DNA from: Streptosporangiales bacterium | GTDB lineage: Bacteria > Actinomycetota > Actinomycetes > Streptosporangiales > Streptosporangiaceae | Assembly: GCA_009380095.1 (NCBI GenBank) | Contig: WHSL01000042.1 | Coordinates: 1-32,883, forward strand | Direction: 5' to 3' | DNA: 32,883 nt | Shown: positions 16,213 through 24,936 of the stretch, piece by piece | Numbering within the stretch: position 1 is the first letter of the stretch | Layout: each line of letters begins with the position of its first letter | Notes under the pieces: model-generated | Told to the model about the DNA's origin: nothing | Database searches by the model: none | Seen by the model: the letters and a program-made list of their open reading frames with translations, nothing else | Position numbers and translations under genes: made by a program

Positions 16213-17127
16213 TCAGGTATCGACGATGCGAGGGCCGGTCTCGGGTGGGCCGGGGGAGCGCCGTGGGCCGGGCGGGGACCCGTGGAGCGGGCCGGCGACG
16301 ACCTGGTCGCGGAGGCGGACGATCTGGTGCGGGGCCAGGCCGAGGGTACGCCCGAAGTCCTCGGCGTCGGCGAACCCACGCCGCCGCTGCCGCTCGGCCA
16401 CCGCCCGCTGCGCCAACGCCAGGTCCATCCCCGGCAAACCCGCCAACTCCTCGGCCGACGCCACGTTCAGGTCCACAGGCCCCGCGGGCCCGGCCCCCGC
16501 CTCGAGGAACTGGCCTGCCCCCCCGATCCCGGAGGCCGTGTGCGCCGCAGGTGCGCCCCCGACCGGCGAGGCGGCGCCGGGTGGCCACGGGGCGGCGGCG
16601 GAGTGCGCCGAGTGGTTCGGCTGCCCGGGGTAGGCGGTGGGGTGCGCCGAGTGGTCCGGCTGCGCGGGGTGGTGCGGCGGTGCCGGGTAGGTGGCGGGGT
16701 GGCCTGGGGCGAGGTAGGCGGTGGGGGGTTGGGCCAGGGGGGTGCCGGAGGCGGCGAAGCCGGGGTGGCTGTGGGTGCCCTCGAGGGCGCGGAGGCGTAG
16801 GCGTTCGGGGATGAGGGCGAACGCGTGCACGGCGGGGACGAGCCAGGCGGCCAGGAGGAGGATGGCGGCCGCACCCTCCAGCGGGGTCAGCTCGTCGTCG
16901 GGCCCCTCCGGTGCGATCGACAGCACGGTGACGGCCGCGACCGTCAGCGCCAGGTAGCCCGCCGCGAACAGCAGCCAGGAGCGCCGGTGCGCGCGGACGC
17001 CCACGTAGAGGAACGACACCCAGCCGAAGAAGCCGAGCAGGAACGTCGGCAGGATCCAGAGGCTGTGCAGGATCCGCCAGCCGACCCCCTTGCCGGCCAG
17101 CGCCCGCGCACCCTCCACGGATCTCAT
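16213..17127 (-). CDS. Three-helix membrane protein with ComEA-like HhH domain
   Basis: A 304-aa protein. Three membrane segments lie at about 19-45, 50-72 and 85-106. A His/Pro/Ala/Tyr/Gly-rich linker follows (about 120-205), including a 13-residue repeat (QPDHSAHPTAYPG, then QPNHSAHSAAAPW). Residues ~218-277 form a helix-hairpin-helix pair (VDLNVASAEELAGLPGMD, then GFADAEDFGRTLGLAPHQI) like the C-terminus of ComEA. The HhH would place a DNA-binding or protein-binding domain on one face of the membrane. No signal peptide or competence genes are nearby. Its ATG overlaps the DUF2997 stop by 4 nt. Function unknown. Confidence 0.85.
   Translation of the reverse strand: MRSVEGARALAGKGVGWRILHSLWILPTFLLGFFGWVSFLYVGVRAHRRSWLLFAAGYLALTVAAVTVLSIAPEGPDDELTPLEGAAAILLLAAWLVPAVHAFALIPERLRLRALEGTHSHPGFAASGTPLAQPPTAYLAPGHPATYPAPPHHPAQPDHSAHPTAYPGQPNHSAHSAAAPWPPGAASPVGGAPAAHTASGIGGAGQFLEAGAGPAGPVDLNVASAEELAGLPGMDLALAQRAVAERQRRRGFADAEDFGRTLGLAPHQIVRLRDQVVAGPLHGSPPGPRRSPGPPETGPRIVDT
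16603..16669 (-). repeat. 39-bp tandem repeat in linker of HhH membrane protein
   Basis: Two 28-nt matches starting gtgcgccgagtgg (16603-16630 and 16642-16669) differ at two positions and are spaced 39 nt apart. This gives the 13-residue repeat in the His/Pro-rich linker. Confidence 0.7.
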
Positions 17128-17381
17128 CGTCCCTGCTCGCCGACATCCCGGGCGGGCGTCCCGGCCTCCGCCGTGACCGTCCGGTCCGTCGTGGCGGACC
17201 GGTCGTCGGCCGCCACGCGGTGGTAGTCCTCCGTGAAGTTCGACTCGACGGTGGTGGCGTCCAGCAGGTCCTCCAGCAGCGCCACGTCGTCGAGGCAGGC
17301 CGAGCCGAAGACGCCCTTGGTCTCGGCGCGCACGGTGCCGTCCCGGCCGACCGTGATGATGAGTCGTTTGACCATGGTCAT
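17124..17381 (-). CDS. DUF2997 family protein
   Basis: An 85-aa protein starting MTMVKRLIITV. The first 55 residues match DUF2997: a beta strand RLIITVGRDGTVRAETKG, then GSACLDDVALLEDLL with a conserved Cys29. The tail of 30 residues is polar and probably disordered. DUF2997 proteins are small and uncharacterised; in cyanobacteria they are found next to DUF1257 (Ycf35) genes. The ATG overlaps the preceding gene's stop by 4 nt, and the stop overlaps the next gene's ATG by 4 nt, so all three should be translated together. The longer frame upstream is shadow sequence of the DUF1257-like gene. Confidence 0.85.
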   Translation of the reverse strand: MTMVKRLIITVGRDGTVRAETKGVFGSACLDDVALLEDLLDATTVESNFTEDYHRVAADDRSATTDRTVTAEAGTPARDVGEQGR

Positions 17382-17824
17382 CGCCCCTCGGCGAGCACGA
17401 GCGTCACCGACCTGTCGACGTTGACCTGCTCGGATTCGACCACCATGCCGACGGATCCGGCCCGCTCGCGGACTCGGCGGCACAGCTCGCGCTGCACGAT
17501 CTCGGCATACGCCGCGTCCACCGCGAGGATCAGCTCCTGGGCGCGGGCGAGGTCGTAGCCCGAACCCTCCACATGGGCCATCATCGCCCCCGACGGGTGC
17601 GGCGTGAACGCCACGGTGACGCCCTGCCAGGCCGCCACCAGCGCGTCGCCCCGCTCGGTGACCTCCGCCTCCTGGGCGGTCAGCGCCTCCGCCAGCAGGT
17701 GCCGGTGGCGCATGCGGGACCGCACGGTCACGGCGTGCTCGGGGGCGTCGCCCTCCGCCAAGGCGGCCCGCACCGCGGCGCCCGCGGCCAGCGCGGCGGG
17801 GATCAGCAGGATCGAGATGCTCAC
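17378..17824 (-). CDS. DUF1257/Ycf35-like protein
   Basis: A 148-aa protein from a GTG start that overlaps the AAA ATPase stop by 4 nt. A hydrophobic N-terminal stretch (about 3-24, ISILLIPAALAAGAAVRAAL) could be a membrane or packing helix. The C-terminal ~85 residues follow the DUF1257 pattern: GVTVAFTPHPSGAMMAHVEG, a helix with AYAEIVQRELCRRVRERA, then the final strands GMVVESEQVNVDRSVTLVLAE. The match is by pattern only and is divergent from chloroplast Ycf35. It is supported by neighbours that are typical partners of this family (Ycf46-like AAA and DUF2997). Function unknown. Confidence 0.72.
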   Translation of the reverse strand: MSISILLIPAALAAGAAVRAALAEGDAPEHAVTVRSRMRHRHLLAEALTAQEAEVTERGDALVAAWQGVTVAFTPHPSGAMMAHVEGSGYDLARAQELILAVDAAYAEIVQRELCRRVRERAGSVGMVVESEQVNVDRSVTLVLAEGR

Positions 17825-19476
17825 AGGTCCAGCCTCCGTCCGCCCCGGGTGGAGGTGACCTCGCCCGTCGGCTCGGCGGGCGCGGCCGGCCCGGCCGCCT
17901 CCTGCCCGTCGAGGTCGGCGATCGCGGTCGCGCTGACCGCCCGCGTGTCGGCCCAGCGGCGCAGCGCCAGGATGTCCTCCGACTGGGTCACCGAGAGTGG
18001 GACCGTGTTGGTCAGCGCGCGTAGCAGGTCGTCGCGGCGCAGCGGGCGGTGCTCGGCGAACGCGTCGAGCAGCCCGGCCACCACCGCCTGCTCGATCTCG
18101 GCGCCGCTGTAGCCCTCGCTGCTCTGCGCCAGCTCGTGCAGCAGCTCGTCGGTGACCGGCAGCTCGGAGGCCACCCAGTCGTCGGTGAGCCGGCGGCGCA
18201 GGTGGACCCGCCAGATCGGGACCCGCTCGGTGGTGGTCGGCAGGTCCACGAAGAAGATCTCGTCGAACCGGCCCTTGCGCAGGAACTCCGGCGGCAGCGT
18301 GCCGATCTGGTTGGCCGTCGCGATCACGAAGACCGGCGCCGTCTTCTCCTGCAGCCAGGTCAGGAACGTGCCGAACACGCGCCGCGCCGTGCCGCCGTCA
18401 CCGCCCTCGCCGCCGACCCCCGCGAAGCCCTTCTCGATCTCGTCGATCCACAGCACGCACGGGGCGATCGCCTCGGCCGTGCGGATCGCGGTCCGCATGT
18501 TCTGCTCGCTGGAGCCGACCAGCCCGGCGAACACCCGGCCGATGTCGAGCCGGAGCAGCGGCACCCGCCACAGCCCGGCCGTGCGCGTCGCGGAGAGGCT
18601 CTTGCCGCAGCCCGGCACCCCGGTGAGCAGCAGCCCCTTCGGGGTGGACAGGTTGTACCGCCGCGCGGCCGCGCCCCAGACGCCGGTGCGCTTGGCCAGC
18701 CAGCGCTTCAGGTTCTCCAGGCCGCCCACGTCGTCGAACCCGGCCCGCGGCTGCACCACCTCGAGGATGCCGGAGCGGAGCACGGCCTGACGCTTCTCCT
18801 CCACGACCACGGCCACGTCGTCGGCGTCGAGCCGGCTGCCGGTGACCAGGGCGCGGGCGAAGGCGTTCTCCGCCTCCTGCAGGGTGAGCCCGCGGGCCGC
18901 CTGGATCAGCCGCTCCCGGTCGTCGCGGGTCACCGCGATCTGCACGCGGCCGGTGCTCTGGTTGGCCGCGACCATGCTGTCGAGCAGTTGGGCGATCTGG
19001 TCCTCGCCGGGCAGGTCGAAGGGGAGCACCGCGATGTCGCGCTCCAGCTCCACCGGGATGCTCAGCACCGGCGCCAGCAGGATCACGCAGCCCGGCGCGG
19101 GGGCGACCTTCAGCTGCGCCGCCACGTCGCGCAGCCGCCGCACCACGGTGGCGTCGGCGTTGCGCCCCTCGGTCCCGCCGAGCAGGGGATGCAGGTCCTT
19201 GAAGACGAACACCGAGGGCTGCATGGGTTGCATGGCCCGCTCCAGGGCCAGCGCGGGGTTGCGCGAGTCGGGTGCGGGCGGCGCGCCCATCGGCGCCAGG
19301 CCGGTGGTGGCGGACCACACGTGCACGCCCCGCACGGTCGGCATCTGCGTGGGGTCGCCCGCGACCGCGCAGATCTCCTGTACGGCCCGCTGTTCCTCAT
19401 GCGTCTCGATGTAGATCAGCGGGTATCGGGCGCGCAGCAGCTGTGCCAGCCGCTCACGGAAACCCGAGGTGGCCAC
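17821..19476 (-). CDS. Ycf46-like AAA+ ATPase
   Basis: A 551-aa protein starting at a GTG ([10 protein letters not shown]) with GAGGAGG 7 nt upstream. Residues 1-235 are the Ycf46-type N-domain ([20 protein letters not shown]). Residues ~245-500 are a classical AAA domain: [15 protein letters not shown], Walker A GVPGCGKS (286-293), Walker [10 protein letters not shown] (Asp345, Glu346), sensor-1 Asn389 and arginine fingers in FLRKGRFDE (Arg400, Arg403). All catalytic residues are present, so it should hydrolyse ATP, probably as a hexamer. The C-terminal tail of ~35 residues is Ala/Pro/Thr-rich. It is first of a five-gene coupled cassette. Ycf46 is known from algal plastids and cyanobacteria; its substrate in actinomycetes is unknown. 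Confidence 0.93.
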   Translation of the reverse strand: MATSGFRERLAQLLRARYPLIYIETHEEQRAVQEICAVAGDPTQMPTVRGVHVWSATTGLAPMGAPPAPDSRNPALALERAMQPMQPSVFVFKDLHPLLGGTEGRNADATVVRRLRDVAAQLKVAPAPGCVILLAPVLSIPVELERDIAVLPFDLPGEDQIAQLLDSMVAANQSTGRVQIAVTRDDRERLIQAARGLTLQEAENAFARALVTGSRLDADDVAVVVEEKRQAVLRSGILEVVQPRAGFDDVGGLENLKRWLAKRTGVWGAAARRYNLSTPKGLLLTGVPGCGKSLSATRTAGLWRVPLLRLDIGRVFAGLVGSSEQNMRTAIRTAEAIAPCVLWIDEIEKGFAGVGGEGGDGGTARRVFGTFLTWLQEKTAPVFVIATANQIGTLPPEFLRKGRFDEIFFVDLPTTTERVPIWRVHLRRRLTDDWVASELPVTDELLHELAQSSEGYSGAEIEQAVVAGLLDAFAEHRPLRRDDLLRALTNTVPLSVTQSEDILALRRWADTRAVSATAIADLDGQEAAGPAAPAEPTGEVTSTRGGRRLDL

Positions 19477-19527
19477 GGCGGTGCCTCCTCGCTTCGGCCT
19501 GGGGGTGGATCCGGGTGACTCGATCGT

Positions 19528-19588
19528 AGGGCCCTCGTGGCAGTGCGGCAGTAGGTCAGGCCCTACCTCTGGCCTAGGGACGTCCCTA
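19528..19588. promoter_or_regulatory. Cluster of palindromes upstream of the AAA cassette
   Basis: Within the 113-nt gap before the AAA gene are AGGGCCCT (19528-19535), an inverted repeat with 8-nt arms TAGGTCAG/CTGGCCTA, one mismatch and a 9-nt spacer (19552-19576), and a perfect 14-bp palindrome TAGGGACGTCCCTA (19575-19588). All share a TAGGG/CCCTA core. This is a likely operator array controlling the cassette. Confidence 0.55.
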
Positions 19589-19589
19589 C

Positions 19590-20201
19590 TCAGGGCTCGG
19601 TACGCGGCTTGCGCCCGGTCACCGTGCGGACCGGTGGGAAGACCGGACCGTATGGCCGGGAGCGGCGCACCTCGCGCAGTCCCGCAGCGCGCGCGTCGGC
19701 GGCGTACTGCCGGGTGTGCGTGAAGTCGAGGATCAGCAGCCGCCCGCCCGGCCGCAGCACCCGTACGGCCTCCGCCACCGCCGCCCGCCGGAGCGCCCGG
19801 TCCCGCAGCGTCTGCACCGACAGTGAGGCCGTCACCAGGTCGAACGAGGCGTCGGGGAACGGCAGCGCGGTCATGTCCGCGGTGGCCACCCGGACCCGGT
19901 CCGAGACGCCGAGCGCGGCGGCGTTGGCCAGGCAGGTGCGCGGGTCGGAGCCGCGCTGCTGCCAGGCCAGCCACCGGTCCACCCCCACCGCGTGTCCGTG
20001 CGGCAGCAGCGTGCCCGCGGTCACCAGCATGACGCCGCTGCCGCAGCCGAGGTCCAGCATCCGTTCGTCGCCGCGCAGCGCGAGCCGCCGCAGCAGCGCG
20101 CGGGCCAGCCGCGCCTTTCCCCAGCGCGAGCCGCACACCAGCAGCAGCGCGCAGAGACCCCCGGCCGCGGTGGCGGACACCCCGATGCGTACGGCCTCCA
20201 C
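19590..20201 (-). CDS. Membrane-anchored class I SAM methyltransferase
   Basis: At least 203 aa from the GTG at 20201. The SAM motif is MLDLGCGSGVMLVTAG with the strand-2 acid in HAVGVDRW, motif II LPFPDASFDLVTASL and the post-motif VLRPGGRLLILDF. The frame stays open upstream to 20375 and encodes a second hydrophobic stretch (LRLFLAVAAAGLALVAYGL), so the true N-terminus is probably further out, giving two membrane helices before the catalytic domain. No ATG, GTG or TTG exists in that extension; a GTT at 20319-20321 lies 5 nt after GAGGAG. It is 113 nt upstream of the AAA gene on the same strand, so it may be in the same transcription unit or end at the palindromes. Confidence 0.82.
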   Translation of the reverse strand: MEAVRIGVSATAAGGLCALLLVCGSRWGKARLARALLRRLALRGDERMLDLGCGSGVMLVTAGTLLPHGHAVGVDRWLAWQQRGSDPRTCLANAAALGVSDRVRVATADMTALPFPDASFDLVTASLSVQTLRDRALRRAAVAEAVRVLRPGGRLLILDFTHTRQYAADARAAGLREVRRSRPYGPVFPPVRTVTGRKPRTEP

Positions 20202-20484
20202 GGCGCCGGCCGCGAGCCCGTACGCGACGAGCGCGAGCCCGGCCGCCGCGACGGCGAGGAACAGGCGCAGCGCGGGGGGAGCGTCAAGCCCGAAGTCGGG
20301 CCGGGAACCGGGGGAGGGAACCGTGACTCCTCGACGGGGCCAAACAGGGGGGAATGCGGGGGAATGCCCGTCACTCTAAAGGCTCCCGCCCGGACCGGCG
20401 GTGGGGACCGCGGGGGAGGATCGGGCCGGTGGCGGGCGCCCGCCGGTGTTCCCTCTCCGGCCCCGCGCGTGCAGGATGGAACGC

Positions 20485-22068
20485 GTGAACCCAGGCACAC
20501 CACATCCCCAGACCACACACCACGCCCCGGCCGGCATGGTGTGCAGCATCGACCACCTCGCGTCCGCGGCCGGCGTGGCGGCGCTGCGGGCCGGCGGCTC
20601 CGCGGTGGACGCGGCCGTCGCCACCAACGCCGTGCTCGCGGTGACCGCCCCGTTCGCCTGCGGGCTCGGCGGCGACCTGTTCGCGCTGGTGCACGAGGGT
20701 GGCACGGCGCGGCCCACGGCGCTCAACTCCTCCGGAAGGGCCGGCTCCGGCGCGGACGCGGAACGGCTGCGCGCCGAGGGCGCCACCACCATGCCGTTCC
20801 GCGAGGACGTCCGGAGCGTCCCCGTGCCCGGCTGCGCCGACGGCTGGCTGGCGATGCACGAGCGGTACGGCAGGCTGCCCCTCGCCGACCTGTTCGCCGC
20901 CGCGATCGGCTATGCGGAGGACGGCTTCCCCGCCTCACCCAACCTGGCCGCGACGGCCCACCTGATCGCCGGGCGCCCCGGCGCGGAGGCGTTCACCCCG
21001 CCGCCCGCACCCGGCGACCGGGTCCGCCGGCCCGGCGTGGCCCGCGCGCTGCGGGCGATCGCCGCTGACGGCCGCGACGGCTTCTACCTGGGCGAGTTCG
21101 GGCAGGGGCTGCTCCGGGTCGGGGACGGCGAATACACCCGCGCCGACCTGGAACGCAGCCAGGCCGAGTGGGTGACGCCGCTGCGCCTGCGCACGTACGG
21201 GCACGACGTCTGGACGCTGCCCCCGAATTCCCAGGGCTACCTGCTGCTGCTGTCCCTCGGCATCGGTGAGGGCCTGGACCTGCCGGAGGACGCCGACGAC
21301 CCGCTGACCGCGCACCTGATGGCGGAGGCGGCGCGGCTGGCCGCGTACGACCGGCCGGCCCTGCTGCATGAGGGCGCGGACCTGTCCGGGCTGCTCACCG
21401 AGGAGGAGTTCGCCCGCCGCCGCGCCTCGATCTCCCCGGACAAGCGGGCCGACGTGACCGATCTGGTGAGCGACGGGGACACCACGTACCTATGCGCGGT
21501 GGACGGCGACGGCATGGGCGTGTCGGTGATCCAGAGCAACGCCTCCGGGTACGGGAGCTGGCTGTTCGAGCCCTCGACCGGCATCAACCTGCACAACCGG
21601 GGCCTCGGGTTCTCCGTCGCGGCCGGCCACCCGGCCGAGTACGCGCCCGGCCGCCGCCCGCCGCACACGCTCGTCGCCACCGTCGTCACCCATCCGGACG
21701 GTTCGCTGCGCGCGGTGGCGGGCTCGATGGGCGGCGACGCGCAGCCGCAGATCGTGCAGCAGGTGCTGACCCGGCTGCTCAAGTACGGGGCCTCCCCGGG
21801 CGAGGCGGTGGGCGCGGTGCGCTGGCGGGCGGCGTCCATGAACGGCTTCGACACCTGGGACTCCGGGGACGCCGCGGCCGTGGCCGGGCTCCAGGTCGAG
21901 GAGGCGGCGAGCGATCTCCTGATGGAGGGGCTGGCCGAGCGCGGCCACCCGGTGGCCCGTACGCCCGACGCCATCGGCCACGCGCACGTCATCGACATCG
22001 GCCCGGACGGCATGCGCGCCGCCGCCGCCGACCCCCGCGCCAAGGTCAGCGCCGCCGCCGGCCACTAA
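20485..22068 (+). CDS. Gamma-glutamyltransferase family protein
   Basis: A 527-aa Ntn-hydrolase. The N-terminal half has the family pattern (HLASAAGVAALRAGGSAVDAAVATNAVLAV, FACGLGGDLFALV). The autoprocessing site is GDTTYLCAVDGDG, in which the first Thr (about 333) should become the N-terminal nucleophile of the small subunit. The C-terminal half has the ...IVQQVLTRLLKYGASPGEAV region. The family transfers or hydrolyses gamma-glutamyl groups, e.g. of glutathione, but many members are acylases. No signal peptide is visible, so it is likely cytoplasmic. The GTG at 20485 has AGGA 9-10 nt upstream; an ATG at 20476 is the alternative. It converges with aceE. Confidence 0.9.
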   Translation: MNPGTPHPQTTHHAPAGMVCSIDHLASAAGVAALRAGGSAVDAAVATNAVLAVTAPFACGLGGDLFALVHEGGTARPTALNSSGRAGSGADAERLRAEGATTMPFREDVRSVPVPGCADGWLAMHERYGRLPLADLFAAAIGYAEDGFPASPNLAATAHLIAGRPGAEAFTPPPAPGDRVRRPGVARALRAIAADGRDGFYLGEFGQGLLRVGDGEYTRADLERSQAEWVTPLRLRTYGHDVWTLPPNSQGYLLLLSLGIGEGLDLPEDADDPLTAHLMAEAARLAAYDRPALLHEGADLSGLLTEEEFARRRASISPDKRADVTDLVSDGDTTYLCAVDGDGMGVSVIQSNASGYGSWLFEPSTGINLHNRGLGFSVAAGHPAEYAPGRRPPHTLVATVVTHPDGSLRAVAGSMGGDAQPQIVQQVLTRLLKYGASPGEAVGAVRWRAASMNGFDTWDSGDAAAVAGLQVEEAASDLLMEGLAERGHPVARTPDAIGHAHVIDIGPDGMRAAAADPRAKVSAAAGH

Positions 22069-22078
22069 CCAAGATCAA

Positions 22079-22145
22079 CAAATTGGGGGAAGGATTTTGA
22101 AGGGCCGACCTGCGGGTTCTCCCTCAAAATCCTTCCCCCAATTTG
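22079..22145. terminator. Perfect 22-bp inverted repeat between convergent genes
   Basis: Arms 22079-22100 and 22124-22145 are exact reverse complements over 22 bp with a 23-nt loop; after a one-base bulge the stem extends into the loop (ggg/ccc). It starts 10 nt after the gamma-glutamyltransferase stop and ends 13 nt before the aceE stop. A bidirectional terminator is the simplest reading. It is AT-richer than its surroundings. Confidence 0.8.
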
Positions 22146-22158
22146 CGGTTGGGGGCCG

Positions 22159-24936
22159 TTACGCGTCGCCGCCGGACTCTTCGATGCCGGCTACGGCGAT
22201 GCTCACGGGCTCCATCAGCTGGTACTTCTCCAGGGAGGTGGTGAGCACCTCGGGCTTGAGCTCGCCGCGCCGGACCAGCTCGGTGAGCACGGCGTGCACG
22301 ATGGCGCGCGCGTCCACGTTGAAGAACCGGCGCGCCGCCGCCCGGGTGTCGGAGAAGCCGAACCCGTCGGTGCCGAGCGAGGTGTAGTCGCCGGGGACCC
22401 ACCGCGCGATCTGGTCCGGCACCGCCCGCATGTAGTCGGTGACCGCGATCTTCGGCCCGGCGTGCCCGTCCAGCGTGCGGGTCACGTACGGCACCCGCTG
22501 CTCCTCCTCCGGGTGCATCAGGTTCCACTCGTCGCAGGCCATGGCCTCGCGCCGCAGCTCCGTCCAGGAGGTGGCGGACCACACGTCGGCGGCCACGCCC
22601 CAGTCCGCGGCGAGGATCCGCTGCGCCTCGACCGCGTCCGGCATGGTCACGCCGGAGGTGAGGATCTGCGCGCGCGGCACCTCGCCGTCGGCCTGCACCT
22701 CGGGCGCCCCCTGGTAGCGGTACAGCCCCTTGAGGATGCCCTCCTTCAGCCCTTCGATGTGCGTGGGCTCGGCGGGCTGGCCGACCGGCTCGTTGTAGAC
22801 GGTGAGGTAGTAGTAGACGTTCTCGCCGTCCGGGTGCTCCTCGGTGGAGCCGTACATCCGCTGCAGCGCGTCCTGCATGATGTAGGAGATCTCGTACGCC
22901 CACGCCGGGTCGTACGACACGCACGCCGGGTGCGTGGAGGCGAGCAGCGGCGAGTGCCCGTCCGCGTGCTGCAGCCCCTCACCGGTCAGCGTGGTCCGGC
23001 CGGCCGTGGCGCCGAGCAGGAAACCCCGCCCCATCTGGTCGCCGAGCGCCCACATGAAGTCGCCGGTGCGCTGGAACCCGAACATCGAGTAGAAGATGTA
23101 CACCGGGATCATGTGCTCGCCGTGCGTCGCGTACGACGTGCCGGCGGCGATCACCGAGCCCATCGAGCCGGCCTCGCTGATGCCCTCGTGCAGCATCTGG
23201 CCCTGCTCGGACTCCTTCCAGGAGAGCAGCAGCTTGCGGTCCACGGCCTCGTACGTCTGCCCGTGCGGCGAGTAGATCTTGGCCGTGGGGAACAGCGAGT
23301 CCATGCCGAAGGTGCGGAACTCGTCCGGCGCGATCGGTACGAACCGGGCGCCGATCTCCTTGTCCTTGATCAGGTCCTTGAGCAGCCGTACGAACGCCAT
23401 CGTCGTCGCGACCTGCTGTTTGCCGGACCCCTTCTTGAGCTCGGAGTAGACCGGGTCGCCGGGCAGCTTGAGCGGCTTGGCCCGCACCACACGCTTGGGC
23501 AGGAACCCGCCCAGCGCCGCACGCCGCTCCATCATGTACTGGATCTCCTCGGACTCCTGCCCGGGGTTGTAGTACGGCGGCAGGTCCTTCTCCAGCTCGG
23601 AGTCGGGGATCGGCAGGTAGAGCCGGTCCCGGAACTCCTTCAGCTCGGCCTTGGTGAGCTTCTTCATCTGGTGCGTCGCGTTGCGCGCCTCGAAGTCCTT
23701 GCCGAGCGTCCAGCCCTTGATGGTGTGCGTGAGGATCACCGTGGGCTGGCCTACATGCTCCCTAGCCGCCTTGAAAGCCGCATACACCTTGCGGTAGTCG
23801 TGCCCGCCGCGCGACAGCTTGCGCAGGTCGTCGTCGGAGAGGTGGGCGACCATCTGGCGCAGCCGCGAGTCGTCGCCGAAGAAGCGCTCGCGGATGTAGT
23901 CGCCGCTCTCCACGCCGAACGTCTGGAACTGGCCGTCGGGCGTGGTGTTCATCTTGTTGACCAGCACGCCGTCGACGTCCTGGGCCAGCAGCGGGTCCCA
24001 GTCGCGGCCCCAGATGACCTTGATGACGTTCCACCCGGCGCCCCGGAAGAACGACTCGAGCTCCTGGATGACCTTGCCGTTGCCCCGGACCGGACCGTCC
24101 AGCTGCTGCAGGTTGCAGTTGATGACGAAGGTCAGGTTGTCGAGCTCCTCGCGGGCGGCCAGCCCGATGGCGCCGAGCGACTCAGGCTCACCCATCTCAC
24201 CGTCGCCGAGGAACGCCCAGACGTGGCTGCGCGAGGTGTCCTTGATGCGCCGGTTCAGCAGGTAGCGGTTGAACCGCGCCTGGTAGATCGAGTCCAGCGC
24301 GGCGAGGCCCATGGAGACCGTGGGGTACTCCCAGAAGTCGGGCATCAGCCGGGGGTGCGGGTACGACGGCAGCCCGCCACCGGGGTGCGACAGCTCCTGC
24401 CGGAACCCGTCGAGCTGGCTCTCGCCGAGCCGGCCCTCCAGGAAGGCGCGCGCGTAGATGCCGGGCGAGGCGTGACCCTGGATGAACACCTGGTCGCCGG
24501 ACTCGCCGTGGTCCTTGCCGCGGAAGAAGTGGTTGAAGCCCACCTCGTACAGCGAGGCGCTGGACGCGTACGTCGCGATGTGCCCGCCGACGGACAGCCC
24601 GGGACGGTTCGCGCGGGACACCATGACCGCGGCGTTCCACCGGATGTACGCGCGGATGCGGCGCTCGACGTACTCGTCGCCGGGGAACCAGGGTTCCGAC
24701 TCCGGCGGAATGCTGTTGATGTAGTCGGTGCTCCGCAGGCCGGGGACGCCGACCTGCTGCTCGCGGGCACGCTCGAGCAGCTTGAGCATGATGTAACGGG
24801 CGCGTGTGCGACCCTGGGCTGACACGATGGAGTCGAACGACTCCATCCACTCCTGGGTCTCACTGGGGTCGATGTCAGGCAACTGGCTGGGTAGGCCGTC
24901 GCTGATGATCGAGAAACGCTGACGTCCGGAAGCCAC
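22159..24936 (-). CDS. aceE: Pyruvate dehydrogenase E1 component, homodimeric type
   Basis: A 925-aa thiamine-diphosphate enzyme that decarboxylates pyruvate and acetylates the lipoyl domain of E2 to make acetyl-CoA. The TPP-binding motif is [10 protein letters not shown] at 244-253, followed after the expected spacing by [20 protein letters not shown]. The N-terminal [24 protein letters not shown] active-site His segment and the C-terminal transketolase domain are intact. Length is normal for AceE (about 890-930 aa). It starts at a GTG ([10 protein letters not shown]) with GAAGGTG upstream. E2 and E3 genes are not in the window. Proximity to fabD/fasR and DUF3052/ahpE recalls the mycobacterial locus. 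Confidence 0.97.
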   Translation of the reverse strand: MASGRQRFSIISDGLPSQLPDIDPSETQEWMESFDSIVSAQGRTRARYIMLKLLERAREQQVGVPGLRSTDYINSIPPESEPWFPGDEYVERRIRAYIRWNAAVMVSRANRPGLSVGGHIATYASSASLYEVGFNHFFRGKDHGESGDQVFIQGHASPGIYARAFLEGRLGESQLDGFRQELSHPGGGLPSYPHPRLMPDFWEYPTVSMGLAALDSIYQARFNRYLLNRRIKDTSRSHVWAFLGDGEMGEPESLGAIGLAAREELDNLTFVINCNLQQLDGPVRGNGKVIQELESFFRGAGWNVIKVIWGRDWDPLLAQDVDGVLVNKMNTTPDGQFQTFGVESGDYIRERFFGDDSRLRQMVAHLSDDDLRKLSRGGHDYRKVYAAFKAAREHVGQPTVILTHTIKGWTLGKDFEARNATHQMKKLTKAELKEFRDRLYLPIPDSELEKDLPPYYNPGQESEEIQYMMERRAALGGFLPKRVVRAKPLKLPGDPVYSELKKGSGKQQVATTMAFVRLLKDLIKDKEIGARFVPIAPDEFRTFGMDSLFPTAKIYSPHGQTYEAVDRKLLLSWKESEQGQMLHEGISEAGSMGSVIAAGTSYATHGEHMIPVYIFYSMFGFQRTGDFMWALGDQMGRGFLLGATAGRTTLTGEGLQHADGHSPLLASTHPACVSYDPAWAYEISYIMQDALQRMYGSTEEHPDGENVYYYLTVYNEPVGQPAEPTHIEGLKEGILKGLYRYQGAPEVQADGEVPRAQILTSGVTMPDAVEAQRILAADWGVAADVWSATSWTELRREAMACDEWNLMHPEEEQRVPYVTRTLDGHAGPKIAVTDYMRAVPDQIARWVPGDYTSLGTDGFGFSDTRAAARRFFNVDARAIVHAVLTELVRRGELKPEVLTTSLEKYQLMEPVSIAVAGIEESGGDA

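Noticed and set aside
16213-17127. ComEA competence protein
   Set aside because: Only the HhH is shared; three membrane helices, the linker and absence of comEC or comFA argue against a DNA-uptake role.
22294-24822. 842-codon open frame antisense to aceE
   Set aside because: Low-complexity Val/Arg/His/Gly translation opposite a clear AceE; a shadow frame.
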